From assembly GCA_032719365.1 (NCBI GenBank), contig CM064861.1, positions 80,348,863-80,412,862 on the forward strand: a stretch of 64,000 nt of DNA. Reading direction: 5' to 3'. The notes below the pieces were generated by a model. It was given only the letters and a program-made list of their open reading frames with translations, did no database searches and was not told the DNA's origin. This document shows, one piece after another, positions 1 through 11,261 of the stretch (its first letter is position 1; each line of letters opens with the position of its first letter). Source of the stretch: Prinsepia uniflora. Its lineage: Eukaryota > Streptophyta > Magnoliopsida > Rosales > Rosaceae. The translations under genes were made by a program, and so were the position numbers.

Positions 1-245
1 GGATAACTCATTAGATTCTCTATATCTTGAAGGTAAAAAATGAATATTTTTTCATGTTTAAAGGATTAGATGGGGTAGACATAGATGCAATCCAATCCCC
101 TCAAAATAGTACGACTAGAACAGGTAAGTTTCCATTTATGTCCAATCCTATCTAACTTTTTTACAATAGAATCCCTCATATTCATAATACATTGAATTGG
201 ATGACTTGACGAATCTAATTCAATCCTACTCATCAAACATGGCTT
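1..245. repeat. possible end of a hAT/Mutator-like MITE
   Basis: The first 245 bases are AT-rich. They end in a motif (near 220-240) reading, on the minus strand, TGTTTGATGAGTAGGATTG, which resembles the terminal repeats of plant nonautonomous DNA transposons. A weaker partner (ataactcattagattc) lies at the very left edge, so the other terminus would be cut by the window. No target duplication can be checked. This is a weak call. Confidence 0.25.
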
Positions 246-427
246 ATAACTCTTTTCTTATTTCAAGATTGCGTTGGGGTTTAGGTGAGCTAAGTTCAAG
301 TCCTTCTTGAAGAAAGTAGAGATGTTCCATTCTGCATAGATGTACTGATAAAAATTCTAATTTGCTGAAATAAACTGTTGGTTTTATGGAACTTCAGGTT
401 AAAGACCATGTGAAGATATCCCGAAAA

Positions 428-2233
428 TGGCACACGGGTGGACCATAAGATATAATGTTGAAAACGAAGACGATGTTAAGGCTGCCGAGGAAGCTCATCA
501 GAACTTGTTGGAGTGGTTCTTGTTCCATGTCAAGGGAGCTTCATCAGCAGGTTAGTGTTTTAATGTCACTTAAAATAAAGAGTAATATGGACCTTATCTT
601 AACAACTGCAATTTATTAGGAGGGGTTAATTGATCTTAGGGATCTGTTGGGCAGAGTTTTGGGGAAGATATATTGGGTCCTTGAGGTAGGGTATCATGTT
701 TCAACCAACCATCTCGCTAGATTTCCTTTTTTGTTTGATTAATACTCAGCTCTAAACTCATCAATGCCGTTTTGAGAGTTAGGAAACCATTTGGTTCCTA
801 CTAGATTGGGATGTGGTTTCTAGAGAATAACGTTGGGTTTATCCCATGGGTGTGGGTGTTTGGTGGCAAAAGTGGTTAGCTTGATTTTGTTGGTTGGGGA
901 GGATGCTTCAATTTCCTCTCACCTGCACGGGGCGTTTGGCAGATAACTAATTTTGGGAGGGATTATGGATGGTAGATTTCTGTTCTACTTATAGTTCTCA
1001 TGGGTAGTTATATGGGAACCTTATTCCCCTACCCCTTCGTTGTGGTTACTTGATGATGATCTGAGGTTGTGGTGAGTTTCATTACTTCCTTTGTTGCCAC
1101 GCTAACCAGTAGTTCGGTGTACATGAATTCTAATATTCCCCAGGTTTTTGTGGTGAGTTTCATTACTTCCATTATTTCCTCAGGTTTTTGCTAAAAAAGT
1201 GATTGAGCTGCATGACAAGTACCTAGCCTATGTCAATGATATGAGCTTCATATTGGTAATTATTGACTTTTCTTTATTTAATTTGATAAGTAATTTCCTT
1301 ACTCAAGTAATGCAAGGCAACTAAGAAATGTCCTGCTCTTGAAATATTTAACCTTGCTTGACCATTTATTTATAACAAGATGTCTAACTGAGCTTTTTGT
1401 ATTGGCTTGAAGGATCGCACTAATGAGATATATAAAAGGGTTGAAGACCAAATATTGTGGGATGATCAACATTTCTAGCCAATGCAGGTCATGTCTATTA
1501 AAATCTGGTTGTTGCATCTTTTTTAGTTTGTATGGCTTGATTATTTGAAGCTGATTTATGATTGTTCTCCATTGTGTCAGTCCAGCTGAGTTATGGAATT
1601 TCAGAATTTGTTCATTGCTATTTCGTTGTATGGCTTGATTAGTTGATATCTGTTGGAATTTAAATTTGATTTCAAACAAGTGAATTATAGGAGAAAAGGG
1701 TAGATACTAGGGAAAATTGTGTGAATAATATTTGTTGGAATCACTTTTGATATTTGTTTGAATGTATGACAGTTTGTGAGGGCTGCTTTGGTTTCAAATA
1801 ACTGGTTATAGGATTGTGAATAAAGTAAATGTTTGAGGAGTGCTACTTCGAAGTGATTGCGATTGCAACTGGGGCGGGGGTTTTAGGGTTCGATTTTGTA
1901 CTTGTTATTTTAGGGTTTTTTGGATCTAATTTCTCATATTCGCATCCCATTATGTAAACTCTAGTGCATATGTCTATTTATTTGTGAGATGGTTGTGAAT
2001 GGGTTAATTTGATAGCATTATAGAAGTGCATCATAGGAAATACCAGCATAGTTGATGAAGGTATTAAACAATTACACATCGTTTTGAAGGTGGAGCATTT
2101 CTTTCATATCTTAATGGCTTAACATTTCTTTCGTATCTTGCAGGTGGAGCATGTATTTCCCGAACAGTTTATTCATGTGTTCAAGGATGGTCACTTTGAA
2201 ACCACCAATGTCTCTCACTCTGTAGGAGGGTAA
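428..2233 (+). pseudogene. decayed exon-like segments of an unidentified gene
   Basis: Several short coding-like blocks lie in order on the plus strand. Block 428-551 reads MAHGWTIRYNVENEDD... and ends at a GT. Block 1413-1487 follows an AG, reads DRTNEIYKRVEDQ..., and carries an in-frame stop at 1476. Block 2144-2233 follows TTGCAG, reads VEHVFPEQFIHVFKDGH..., and ends in a stop. The flanking AG/GT pairs suggest old exons. The blocks do not join into one open frame and one has an internal stop, so I read them as remnants of a gene or of gene pieces carried by a transposon. I do not recognise the protein; a separate block at 1181-1240 resembles a cullin. Confidence 0.35.
1181..1240 (+). pseudogene. 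cullin-like exon fragment
   Basis: Twenty codons after a TTTCCTCAG acceptor-like site read QVFAKK followed by VIELHDKYLAYVND. This matches the stretch of plant cullin-1 (scaffold of SCF ubiquitin ligases) before the conserved FHKALKEAFE segment, as I remember that family. The match stops abruptly after the final Asp, where cullins continue CFQNH, and the next codons (MSFILVI) are unrelated. The upstream 30 bases are a near-duplicate of 1066-1095. The fragment is far too short to work and looks captured or broken. The assignment rests on recall of one motif. Confidence 0.5.
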
Positions 2234-2555
2234 TTTGGACTCTCTCACTCTGCAGGAGCATGCATTGACTCTTGTCAATGCGTTCTTTATTCTGTATTCA
2301 CGTCAATTTGTTTGCTTATTGTTTTTTCCAACAATTTTCAGGTTTTCCAATCTTTCTAGCTAATAGAGCTAATTCTTTCATTTTTGGGATTTCAATGTAC
2401 GAATATATTTTTTTTTTGTTTTTAGTTGATTTAATAAAAGAATCACGTTTGATGAATTTGTTATTATTCATTAAAATTTGTTTATTTTTGAATCGATGTC
2501 AGGTGCTCTAGGAATTGACACACAAATGTCATTTTCTAATAAGATTATAATTGGC

Positions 2556-2870
2556 GTCTATATGAGTGTCATTTATTTAAATAATATCAGATGACACTTA
2601 TTAATAGTTGTCTATTAGGCTAATAGATGACAATTTTTAGAAAAACTATTGTCTGATGCACTGTCAGACAACAGTTTTTGACACACATAGACAACAGTTT
2701 TTCTGAAAACTGTTGTCTATTAGGCTCTCATATGACAGTTTGTGTGAAAAACTGTTGTCTGAAGTTGCATCAGACAACTGTTTTTTTGAAAACTGTTGTC
2801 TGTTTGCCTAATAGATAACAGTTAATAAGTGTCGTCTGATATGATTCAAATAGATGACACTCACATAGAC
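2556..2870. repeat. foldback MITE with ~75-bp inverted arms
   Basis: The arm at 2556-2632 is repeated in inverted orientation at 2797-2870 with a few mismatches. Both contain GAGTGTCAT, ATATCAGA.GACACTTATTAA and TCTATTAGGC. Between the arms, the words CAACAGTTTTT and AAAACTGTTGTCT alternate as smaller inverted copies, so the whole 315 bp folds on itself. Further weaker inverted words extend to about 2515 and 2930. It has no coding capacity. It looks like a nonautonomous DNA element whose ends consist of repeated subterminal motifs, as in CACTA-type elements; I cannot place the exact ends or a target duplication. Confidence 0.7.
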
Positions 2871-2999
2871 AACACTTGTTTTTTTCAATCAGATGACAGT
2901 TTTTCACTGTCATCTAAGACAAAAAATGGCATAATGGAGGTTACATTTGAGCTTGTATTTGTGGTGAATGCAGCTCCAAATGTAGCATCAAAAAAAATA

Positions 3000-5150
3000 T
3001 TCTGGGCTAAATAGCATATTACTCATAATGGGGGTCTATATTTATTGAGGGCGGATAGAGAGCTACATTTTTATTTCTCATGATATTTTAAATATGTATT
3101 AAAATATTTTCTTATCACAATTTCATCTGTTAGATCACCGACTTTTGAGACTCTTCGGTTTTCTCGGTGATGTGTCGGATGCCATTAGAAAGAATTGTTG
3201 TTATACACGTCCTCGCTTGGTTTTATTGGATTGTTATAAGTTCAGCATAGAATCATATCTTTTTCAATATTAAAATTCATGTTTGGTGAGAATTTATTGA
3301 TGATTGGTGGAAAGAATGTGCATCATAAAAAATTTGTAAGCACAAGTTTGAAAAATAAAGAAAATATTGAAAATATTGTGGATGTTGTAAAATTTAGAGT
3401 GATATTTATATGGAAAAAAAATTGAAACTATATATATGTATATACATTATTGTGCATCAATAGTAAGAATTAGTGACTAAAATTATTGTTTGATATTTAA
3501 AGTAGATCCCACATAATTCGATATGAAAAAAATGAAAATTCAAAAAGAAAAAAATGAAAATTCAAAAAGAAAAAAATTAAGTGGGTCACAAATAATTCTT
3601 AATTAAATTTTAAGTTTTTGTGGGCTATGATCAGACTAGCATAACCGTATTTAGAGTTAAACTTTGAAAACCTTTAGAGAAAGTCCCACCGAAAATTTGG
3701 GTGAATCTAGCCCCAAATTTTATCCAGATGGTTTTTTTTCCTTAGCAACTATATCATGGACAATCTGGGGAGTATCTAGGCCCCCATTTTGGGTAATCTA
3801 ACAACTTATAACTTAGTATATTGATTTTTCAAGTCACTAAAAGTCTAAAACGAAGAAGAAACAAACAGGAGATAATGTTATTAAGACTATCCATAAGATA
3901 TTACATAGCTTAATATATGTAGTAAACCAATATATTAATATTTGAAAAAAATATAATGTAGATCGAGATTGGGCCGGGGAAGTCTAATACCATATTCAAC
4001 CCATATCCGTGTGGGTATTTTTAGAAATACTCATACTTACCCTACCCATACCCATCCTCTCTCGATATTGTCCCCCATTAGGTAGTATACATATACCTGT
4101 GGCTACCAAATACCAATACCCAACTCTAATACTGAATACAGGTTCAGGTAGAAAAATGGACAATCTACCACACCATAGGCATGCAATAAAATACATGAAA
4201 TAATATTTTGTTTATGGTATATAACAATTTACTTTCATATCCTACAAAATAAAAAAGAAAATTTTAGTGGTCATCAATATAAAAAATTCTACTTATTCCA
4301 TGTTTCTTGAGCAGCTAGTTCGTTTATACATGCCACCACTTTCTCAAGGTCAATATTTTTTTTTTTAAAAAAAAAATAGACATTTAAAGGGGTCAAAGAA
4401 ATCTTTCATGGGAGGTTTTATATATACCCTTATGATGCATTTTTCATGTAAATGGTTGTAATCAATTAGCATCAAATTTAAAATATAAAAATACAAATAC
4501 TACTGCGATATTAATTTTATACAAAAGTTATGTCAACATTTTTATTTATATAAGAGAATATAGAACTAGAAAATCAAAACATCATACTCTTATTATAATA
4601 TTCGAAAGAAGAGAGTACGTGACATGCTGATATAATGTGAAGATATATGAAGGATAGGAGCTAGGAGCTCCACCTCTAAGACTCCGAGTGTGCATTTTAT
4701 TTGGTGCATGTGATAGAAGTATTTGGGGTGAAAGAAAAGGACGACTGGGCCAAGACATCATCGATCTTAGTCTTAAAAATAAGACATAAGCATTGATCAT
4801 GCTTTCTCACCTCACTTTTTAATTTTTATGGCTTCCTACCTAATGGAAACCATTCCAGCCTACGCCTTTTGGTCTTGCATTCAAAGTAACTATAACTGGC
4901 CTTGCATTCAAAGTAACTATTACTGCGGATAGCATGCACAAATTCAGAATTCAAATTAAAATAAATAGATACAAATTCATAATTAAAATTGAAAATGAGT
5001 TCATCGAAACTTAACTTTTGTTAGTGTTTTTTGTTTTTTGAAAAGTTCAACAAAACTTAATTAAAACTATATATTACCATCCATGATGCAATTAATAGTG
5101 CAAGCATGTAAACTTTTTTAAAATACAACTCTCGAATTAGAATTTTCAAT
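3000..5150. other. AT-rich intergenic spacer, small local repeats
   Basis: No gene is supported here. Visible local structure: a 22-bp unit (aaaatgaaaattcaaaaag type) repeated in tandem near 3529-3577, a 27-bp tandem copy (cttgcattcaaagtaactat) at 4873-4922, and a patch at 4009-4150 rich in TACCCATACCC-like words that resembles decayed hAT-type repeats. Open frames on both strands of that patch overlap and have no gene-like composition. Confidence 0.5.
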
Positions 5151-5160
5151 CATTTTATAA

Positions 5161-5391
5161 TTTTTTTTATTAAGTCAAAATTGTATTAAAAATGCAAGGC
5201 TCAACAAGTCCAAAAGGGCAACAACAACCCCCCAAAAAAGATTGGATCACCAAATACCACGACTCATAGGACAATCAAAGAACAAATACTTATAGGATTC
5301 AATCTCGCTATCATACAGAAAACACATAGCATTCGAACAAAAAGAGAAACGAGCAATACGGCTCAATGTAACGTACTAACCTTTTATAAAT
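5161..5391 (-). mobile_element. 5'-truncated LINE, 3' end with zf-RVT fragment
   Basis: On the minus strand the segment encodes NAMCFLYDSEIESYKYLFF and then DCPMSRGIW. This is the typical C-x2-C/H-type zf-RVT region at the C-terminus of plant LINE reverse transcriptases. It is followed by stop codons, a short 3' tail and an A-run (the T-run at 5161-5168 on the plus strand). Both sides carry a TTTTATAA-TTTTTT word (5153-5167 and 5392-5405), a plausible target duplication of LINE length. The 5' truncation is the usual outcome of target-primed reverse transcription. It is not functional. Confidence 0.7.
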
Positions 5392-5405
5392 TTTTTAAAT
5401 GCGAG

Positions 5406-7868
5406 TATTTAAATGTCATTAAAATAACGATATTAATTAAATATTTTTAATATAGGAGAATTTCGTATGTAATTAAAGAAATGATCATATATAATAAAAA
5501 AATATTATTGCTCAAATTTCTTTTCAAAAGTACTCCTTTCACTTACATCCACGAATTTAACCTAGCTAGCTATGGTTTAAAATTCAATAATAAAAAAATA
5601 GGTAGAGGGTAGTCTGCTGTCCATGTAGCTATTAAATATTATACTTTTGTTGAATAAAAAGCAATTAAAATGGGGTGACGACTGACGATGGCTCCCTTTT
5701 TTTGGTTTATGCACTGATTGGATTCCGTCATTGATCACACAACTTATTAAAAAAACGAGAGAAATTAAATAACTCGTAGTCCCTTTTTTTTCTGAAAATA
5801 TAATCATTTTTTTTCCAAGACTGAAAATATAATCATTAAATTAGTAAAGGTTTTAGTTCACTAAATTTCACTTAATTCAAAAATCAATCAATTATAGGAG
5901 AGAAAAAGAGAGTAAAGACATGTACTTACTTCAAAGTAAAATATGAATATACAAAAGAAACGCATTTGCTAATCTCCTTTCTTTTCATTTTGTTCTTGCA
6001 TTTTGATATTTTGATGTATTTTTATGGAAGCTTCTTTTTGGAAATTTTTTTCTATAAAAACAAAATTGTAAATTTAAGTGAAAAGAGAAGTTTCTGGTTG
6101 CAACAATTAACTAATTAATTATATAAGAAGGGTTAATAGGGAAACTAGCTAATGCTTCCTTCTTATATATATCAATTGATTTCAATAGAATCTCTTGTAT
6201 TATTGATATTATAATTGAGCCCAAACTCATACTTGAAATTAAAAATAGGTTAAATATTCAAACTGATACATAATAAGGGAGTTAAACGAGCTGGATGTGA
6301 ATTGCCGTACTTATATTTTTTTAACTTTTCTTACATTTGAAATGGACTGAAGCCCATCCAATCATAGACTGAGTCTGTGCTCGATTATAATTAAATTTGA
6401 AAAGAAAAAAAAAAGTAGAGAAAACTAAGTTAATATGATTTGGGGGTAGAGAGGAGTCAATGAAATCTCTTGTATAACGAAGTAACTATACTCTCAAGAT
6501 TTAATTCTGTACATATATTTAACTCCTAAGTTTTAATTATCTATATTTAACTCATTACGTATGTATTTAGACTCTTGCATGAATAAAGATATATTGTTAA
6601 TTATGGGGGCTATAGATTATTGGTTGTGCTTTTGATATATTTAGGCATATATATTTAACGACAAAAGCCTTTGTGGTGTTTTAATGAAGATCATATGTTG
6701 TCACTTGTCACACAACACAAGTAGATTGATGTCTTTTGGGGCAATTACTGCTTGATTTCTAGAATACTAAGAGACTTTTACTTTTACTTTTACTTTGCGG
6801 TTATTTTTCATAAATTTGGCAGACATTATTACAATTTGCAAATAAATTTTCTTTACAACCAACGTAAAGAATTAAGTTAGTATTTTTTTTTTCTTACTGG
6901 ATTATATTAATGATTAAACGTGAGACATTGATGATTATGCAAAAAGTGAAACCCTAGCTAGAAAAGTAATTAACTGAGACCTTGCTTGACCATTGATTTT
7001 GGCATCTCCATTTTATATTCAACAAAGCATGTGTGCTCTATATGCTTCAAAGACAACAATAGCCCTTTAAAATATTCCTTTGTAAAATATATATCCCTTG
7101 GTCAGATTCTTTGAGTTTGAGAATGTCATCCATCTATAAGGGGATGGAGTAATGGGGGGCATTTTGATCTTTTCTCCTTTCTCCATTGTTTCTTTTGGTC
7201 AGTGCGCTCGTGCTTATCATCATTTACTAATTATGTGAACTATTACATAACTTGTCTCTAACCCAATCAGCAGGATATAAAAGGGAGAAACATTGGCACA
7301 AGTTTCAGCGTGTTCCACAGATTCTATTACTTGTGGGTGTCCATGACCGAGATTTGCAGCCTAAATAATCAGTGCATGCCTTTCTCGGTTTCTATAAAAA
7401 GAAAATAAAGGTGGTGAATTTCATGATCAATTGGCACGAATAATAAGTTCATTTTTTAATTACGAACAACTAAAATGATTGATGAACGATATATGGAGGT
7501 AGACTTGATTACAATCAACTAAAACGATCGATTGATAAAGGAAGGAGCTAGACTTGGCGATACCATAACAGAAACATACTACAAAATGCTTCAATAAACA
7601 AAACATTGGCTAATTTTTTTTTTTTTTTACAAAATATAATATATAAATAAACCAAAAGGTTTTCCACAACAAACCTTCATTTTCCAAACCCCCGAAATTT
7701 CCTTCTTTCCAAAAAAATATCACCATTCGCCATACGACCTAACCCCACCATTTAGTTTAGCAGCTTTTATACACAGAGCGAGAGAGAAAACGAGAGAGAA
7801 GTGCATGGCTGGTTCTTTTTTCGTGTTTTAAGAAATTAATGAGGGTTTTTTTTTAATATTCTAATGAA
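5406..7868. other. AT-rich intergenic DNA downstream of bZIP
   Basis: I see no coding region. A TATA-like word (GGATATAAAAGG) stands near 7272-7280 on the plus strand, and a small hairpin (ACCGAGA...TCTCGGT) lies near 7347-7388, but nothing downstream looks like a gene. The segment next to 7868 is the 3' flank of the bZIP gene. Confidence 0.5.
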
Positions 7869-8489
7869 TTACGTAATTAATGATGGGGCTTGTTCCGGAA
7901 TAACGCTATTGCATGGCCATGCAGAAGACAAGGGCTGTAGTTGCCGGTACAGCACATATTGACGTATGTCCGACAGTCTCTGCTGTAGCATAACATGGTC
8001 GGACCGGAGCCTATCGTTGTCGGTCTGTATGCGCTGAAAATGGTACATAACAAACCTCAACCGGTTGTTCAGTTCCCGGTTCTCAATCCTAAGCCGGTTC
8101 ACCTGGTTCCTTAGATTTTCTAAGTGCTTTTGTTTCCGCATCCGAGACCGCCTCGCCGACTCCCGGTTTGATATCATCCGCCTCCTCTTCCTCTCGTCCA
8201 CCACCGAAACCGGCCGGTTCGAGCCTTCATTTGGGTATGACTTCGCGTTGCCATGGGTTCGGTTCGGCTGGTTCGGGTCTTCATCCGAACCGGAACTGGA
8301 AATTACTGTTTTGGGACTCTGGACCAGCCCCGAACTTAGGGTTGAAATCACGGGTTTTGGGGATGGGACTGCTGGGAAAAGTTCCGAGCAATCCCAGGGA
8401 GTGAATCCGCCGGGGGTGAAGCCCCCTTCGAAAGCGGGGAAATGGAGGAGGGCGTTGGAGGGAAGCAAGGCTGGAACAGTAGACAACAT
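7869..8489 (-). CDS. bZIP transcription factor, group S type
   Basis: Intronless gene for a 206-residue basic leucine-zipper protein, expected to act in the nucleus as a dimer on ACGT-core DNA. The basic region spans about residues 99-122 and has the invariant N-x7-R (N108, R116). The zipper follows in strict heptads: L126, L133, L140, V147, I154, L161, L168, I175. A long zipper, no intron, and a C-terminal tail with a WPCNS-like word are typical of plant group S bZIPs (the ocs-element-binding-factor/AtbZIP4-43-like branch). The N-terminus (1-95) is Pro/Ser-rich, with acidic and Ser patches at 64-72. The ATG has A at -3. Group S1 members carry sucrose-control upstream ORFs; I see no clear uORF in the short leader here. 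Exact orthology cannot be set by eye. Confidence 0.93.
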   Translation of the reverse strand: MLSTVPALLPSNALLHFPAFEGGFTPGGFTPWDCSELFPAVPSPKPVISTLSSGLVQSPKTVISSSGSDEDPNQPNRTHGNAKSYPNEGSNRPVSVVDERKRRRMISNRESARRSRMRKQKHLENLRNQVNRLRIENRELNNRLRFVMYHFQRIQTDNDRLRSDHVMLQQRLSDIRQYVLYRQLQPLSSAWPCNSVIPEQAPSLIT

Positions 8490-8577
8490 GGTTGCAACAG
8501 AATCTCTCTAAATTTGTAATTCAGATAGAGAGGGAGGGAGGAGGGGGAAATGGAAGGAACGAATCGTTGGGGATGCA

Positions 8578-8585
8578 TATTTAAA
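8578..8585 (-). promoter_or_regulatory. TATA-like box of the bZIP gene
   Basis: On the minus strand TTTAAATA lies about 90 bp upstream of the bZIP ATG. It is followed by a pyrimidine-rich stretch (CCCTCCTCCCTCCC around 8527-8545) suited to a plant transcription start, giving a leader of roughly 50-70 nt. An ATG overlapping the box would lie upstream of transcription and so would not act as a uORF. Confidence 0.45.
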
Positions 8586-8605
8586 GCCGAACCGGAGTGG
8601 CCCAT

Positions 8606-9985
8606 TTGGGAAATTACGTTCGTTGATCAAGGCTAGTTTTGTCCAAAACCGTATTGCTTATGTTAGCCGTATTCATACAGGTCTTAGCTTTTGAGTCAGG
8701 TGGCACTATAGTGTGGGCCTCGGGCTACATCTTAGCTTTTTAATGGGACATCGGGGTGACATAGCCCTAGTTGCTCCTCTAAAAGATTGATTTTAAGCTT
8801 AGTCACGAAGAAACAAATAGACTACCTGGGATCCACTTGGGACACATGTTAATAATTCAATAATATTAAGTGTTATCAATTTATTTGTTATATATTAATT
8901 TAAATAAGTTGATATATTTTATTATCTTGCACGTTAGAATATTAAAGGAAAATAAATATGTATATTAATATTATGTTATAAGTGAAACAATTAGATAATG
9001 TGACCGTGTTCCAATCACATATAAATCTCAGCCGAGGGCATCAGGATGGGCTTGAACCAACCGAGCACGAAGCCGGCCCTTGATTGACGAAAAATTATTG
9101 TAATGATTTAAGTTTGAAATAGAACCAACGAGTGACGAACACTAGGAAGTGACGTCGCATTTGCTTTTTCTTTATAGGGTTTTAAATCATGGGAATTGTT
9201 TTAAATTTTAGGGAGTAAACTGTAAAGAGGTTCTATCTTTATTTAATTAAAGGAGTGAACACTGAGCAGCGAAATTAAAAAGAGAGTGACGGGGTTTGTT
9301 TTCAAATTTGGTTTTGCGTGAATTATGGGCCACCGAGAAGAATAGAAGATGGATCGGGTTGCCATATCGTATTACAGTTGAAGATCAAGAATCATGTCAC
9401 CTACGTTGACGATGAGAAGAAAACATATAATTAAGATCACGGGATTCACGACATAACAAAATGAAACAAAAAATTCGAAGAAAAATAAATGAATATAGTA
9501 CGTGCTTTCAAATTTGTCTTTGAATTGAAGTCTTTCGAGCCTGCATGGCATGGCCATGTGCCATGCATTGGAAGCTTTCTTCATTCAGTTGAGGCCTAAA
9601 AGTGGATCATCATATCTACAATATCGACCTCTTTCGGGACTCGGTGTTGAAATCCGCCATTAATCCTACCAAACCAACTAAGCATTACTTAGCGAGCTGT
9701 TCCTAATTAAATCAAGTGTTCTAATGCGTAGAGATTGTCAATTCTAATTAAGTAACACATGTAATTCACGTTGTTCACTTTTAATAGCTGGGCTACGTTG
9801 CTTGGTGTTTTCATTATAAATGAAAAAGACTTATCACTATATAAATAGTGTTTGATCTCTCACAATCCACAATCCCCCGTTACACACACAACACTCGTAA
9901 ACATGATAAAAGATATGAAAAATAAGGGTTGTACGTATTGCCTTTTCGAGTCTCCATCCTTATTTTGGAGGGCCATTTTATACAT
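8606..9985. other. intergenic DNA upstream of bZIP
   Basis: This contains the distal promoter side of the bZIP gene and AT-rich spacer. No open frame here has family resemblance or gene-like composition. I see no repeat boundary until the LTR-like sequence that begins near 9991. Confidence 0.45.
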
Positions 9986-9990
9986 AATAT

Positions 9991-10330
9991 TGTTGCAAGA
10001 AATGGATCAACTTAAATTTACTTCGCTGGATACATTTAGCTACTCTCCTCGTGATAGGAAGAACAGTGTAGGGAGAAGGTAAGGGAAAAAACACAACAGT
10101 ATGTTGCTGGCTTAATAGTCTCTGATACTTAAGTAATATTAAGTGAGGGAGTACTATAGTAATTTAGACAGCAAAAAGGCAAGATTTTCATTACCTTTTA
10201 GAGGGGATATCCTTATATTTATAGTAGAATTGAATATTGTTGTTAGTGTTTATCGATGTGGGATATATGTCGTTGCCTTTAGGCGTTTACACGTGTCCTG
10301 GTGTGGTCCTGAGAAATATTTCTTGCATGT
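9991..10330 (-). mobile_element. LTR-like end of a Ty3-gypsy element
   Basis: On the minus strand this reads like the R/U5 end of a plant Tat-type gypsy LTR. A TATAAATA box lies at about 10210-10220. About 75-85 nt further on comes CTTAAGTATCAGAG, the decayed form of the CTTAAGCATCGGAG word that is intact in the solo LTR at 36112-36713. A plausible LTR end ...TTGCAACA falls at 9991. It probably belongs to the minus-orientation gypsy remnant whose integrase lies at 35372-35629. The upstream boundary of this LTR is not resolved and may lie beyond the tandem repeat. Confidence 0.4.
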
Positions 10331-10825
10331 GCGCCTAAATGACTAGATGTGATCAACCTCTTGCTGAGTGGTCAAAATGGCTGATTGGGATGCCAAGCCG
10401 ACCAGCGGGGTAGGGTGATCATGTGTGATCGGTCTATGTTGTTCTAACCTCATTGCTGGTAATCAGGATGGCTGAATGGAGGACCTGGCTGATAAGATGT
10501 GATCGGCCTACCTTGGTCGGTTGGGGTATGACCTTATATGATTTGCTAGCTTAAGGGTTTGGGAAATTCTAAGGCGAGACTGCTCAGCCTTTGTTCAGGC
10601 TACCAGATTAGGTACAAACAGAAGTCTCCCAAGTCATTAACTATGGTGAATTTCCTTGATCGAGGGCTTTTTTTGTGCCTATTGGCTTATCTAGATGTAC
10701 ACTATGCCAGTCCCCAGTCCCCCAAGCCCTTAACTAAGGAGTGACGCTGAGGGGAATTGTATTCAGCTTACTTGTGTGCAAACCCTTACACAATAAGGTG
10801 GCCGACCGACCTTGGCATGACTAGT

Positions 10826-11261
10826 GACCAACCGAGAACCACTTGGAGCACATGTGAGTGTGTTGGCCAACTTGTGTCGAACCTTGCACGATGAGGTGGT
10901 GGATTGGCCTTAGCATGACTAGTGACCAACCGAGAACCACTTGGAGTCAAGGTGAGTGTATGTCACCTTACTCGACCAACTTACTTGTACCTGCGCACGA
11001 TGAGGTGACCAATAGGCATTGGCTGACTAGTGACCAACTGAGAACCATTTGGAGTCAAGGTGAGTATATGTCACCTTGCTCGTCCAACTTGCATAGACAT
11101 TCGCCGATGAGGTGGTCGATCGGCCTTGGTATGACTAGTGACCTACCGAAAACCACTTAGAGTCAAGATAAGCGTATGTCACCTTGCTCGACTAACTAGC
11201 GTGGACTCTCGCACGATGAGGTGGCTGATAGGCCTTAGCATGACCAGTGACTGGCCGAGAA
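10826..11261. repeat. ~108-bp tandem repeat, left block
   Basis: Units beginning GACCAACCGAGAACCACTTGG recur at 10826, 10924, 11032, 11140 and 11249, a period of 98-109 bp. Each carries a GATGAGGTGG.CGAT.GGCCTTGGCATGA-like core. The array is interrupted at 11262 by a solo LTR and continues at 13172. Unit identity is moderate. Arrays of this kind occur in the 3' untranslated or LTR region of Tat/Ogre-type gypsy elements, which fits its place next to the gypsy remnant. Confidence 0.8.

Noticed and set aside
7347..7388. Small hairpin ACCGAGA/TCTCGGT downstream of a TATA-like word
   Set aside because: The stem is only 7 bp with a mismatched extension. It is too weak for a miRNA or snoRNA claim.
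8065..8511. Plus-strand frames over the bZIP gene
   Set aside because: They are shadows of the minus-strand bZIP coding sequence, whose basic region and heptads are unambiguous.
8348..8605. Upstream ORF overlapping the bZIP start
   Set aside because: Its ATG lies upstream of the TATA-like box and would not be in the transcript. It has no similarity to sucrose-control uORF peptides that I can see.
9852..10082. 76-codon plus-strand frame
   Set aside because: It runs across an LTR-like terminus and has no similarity or codon signal.
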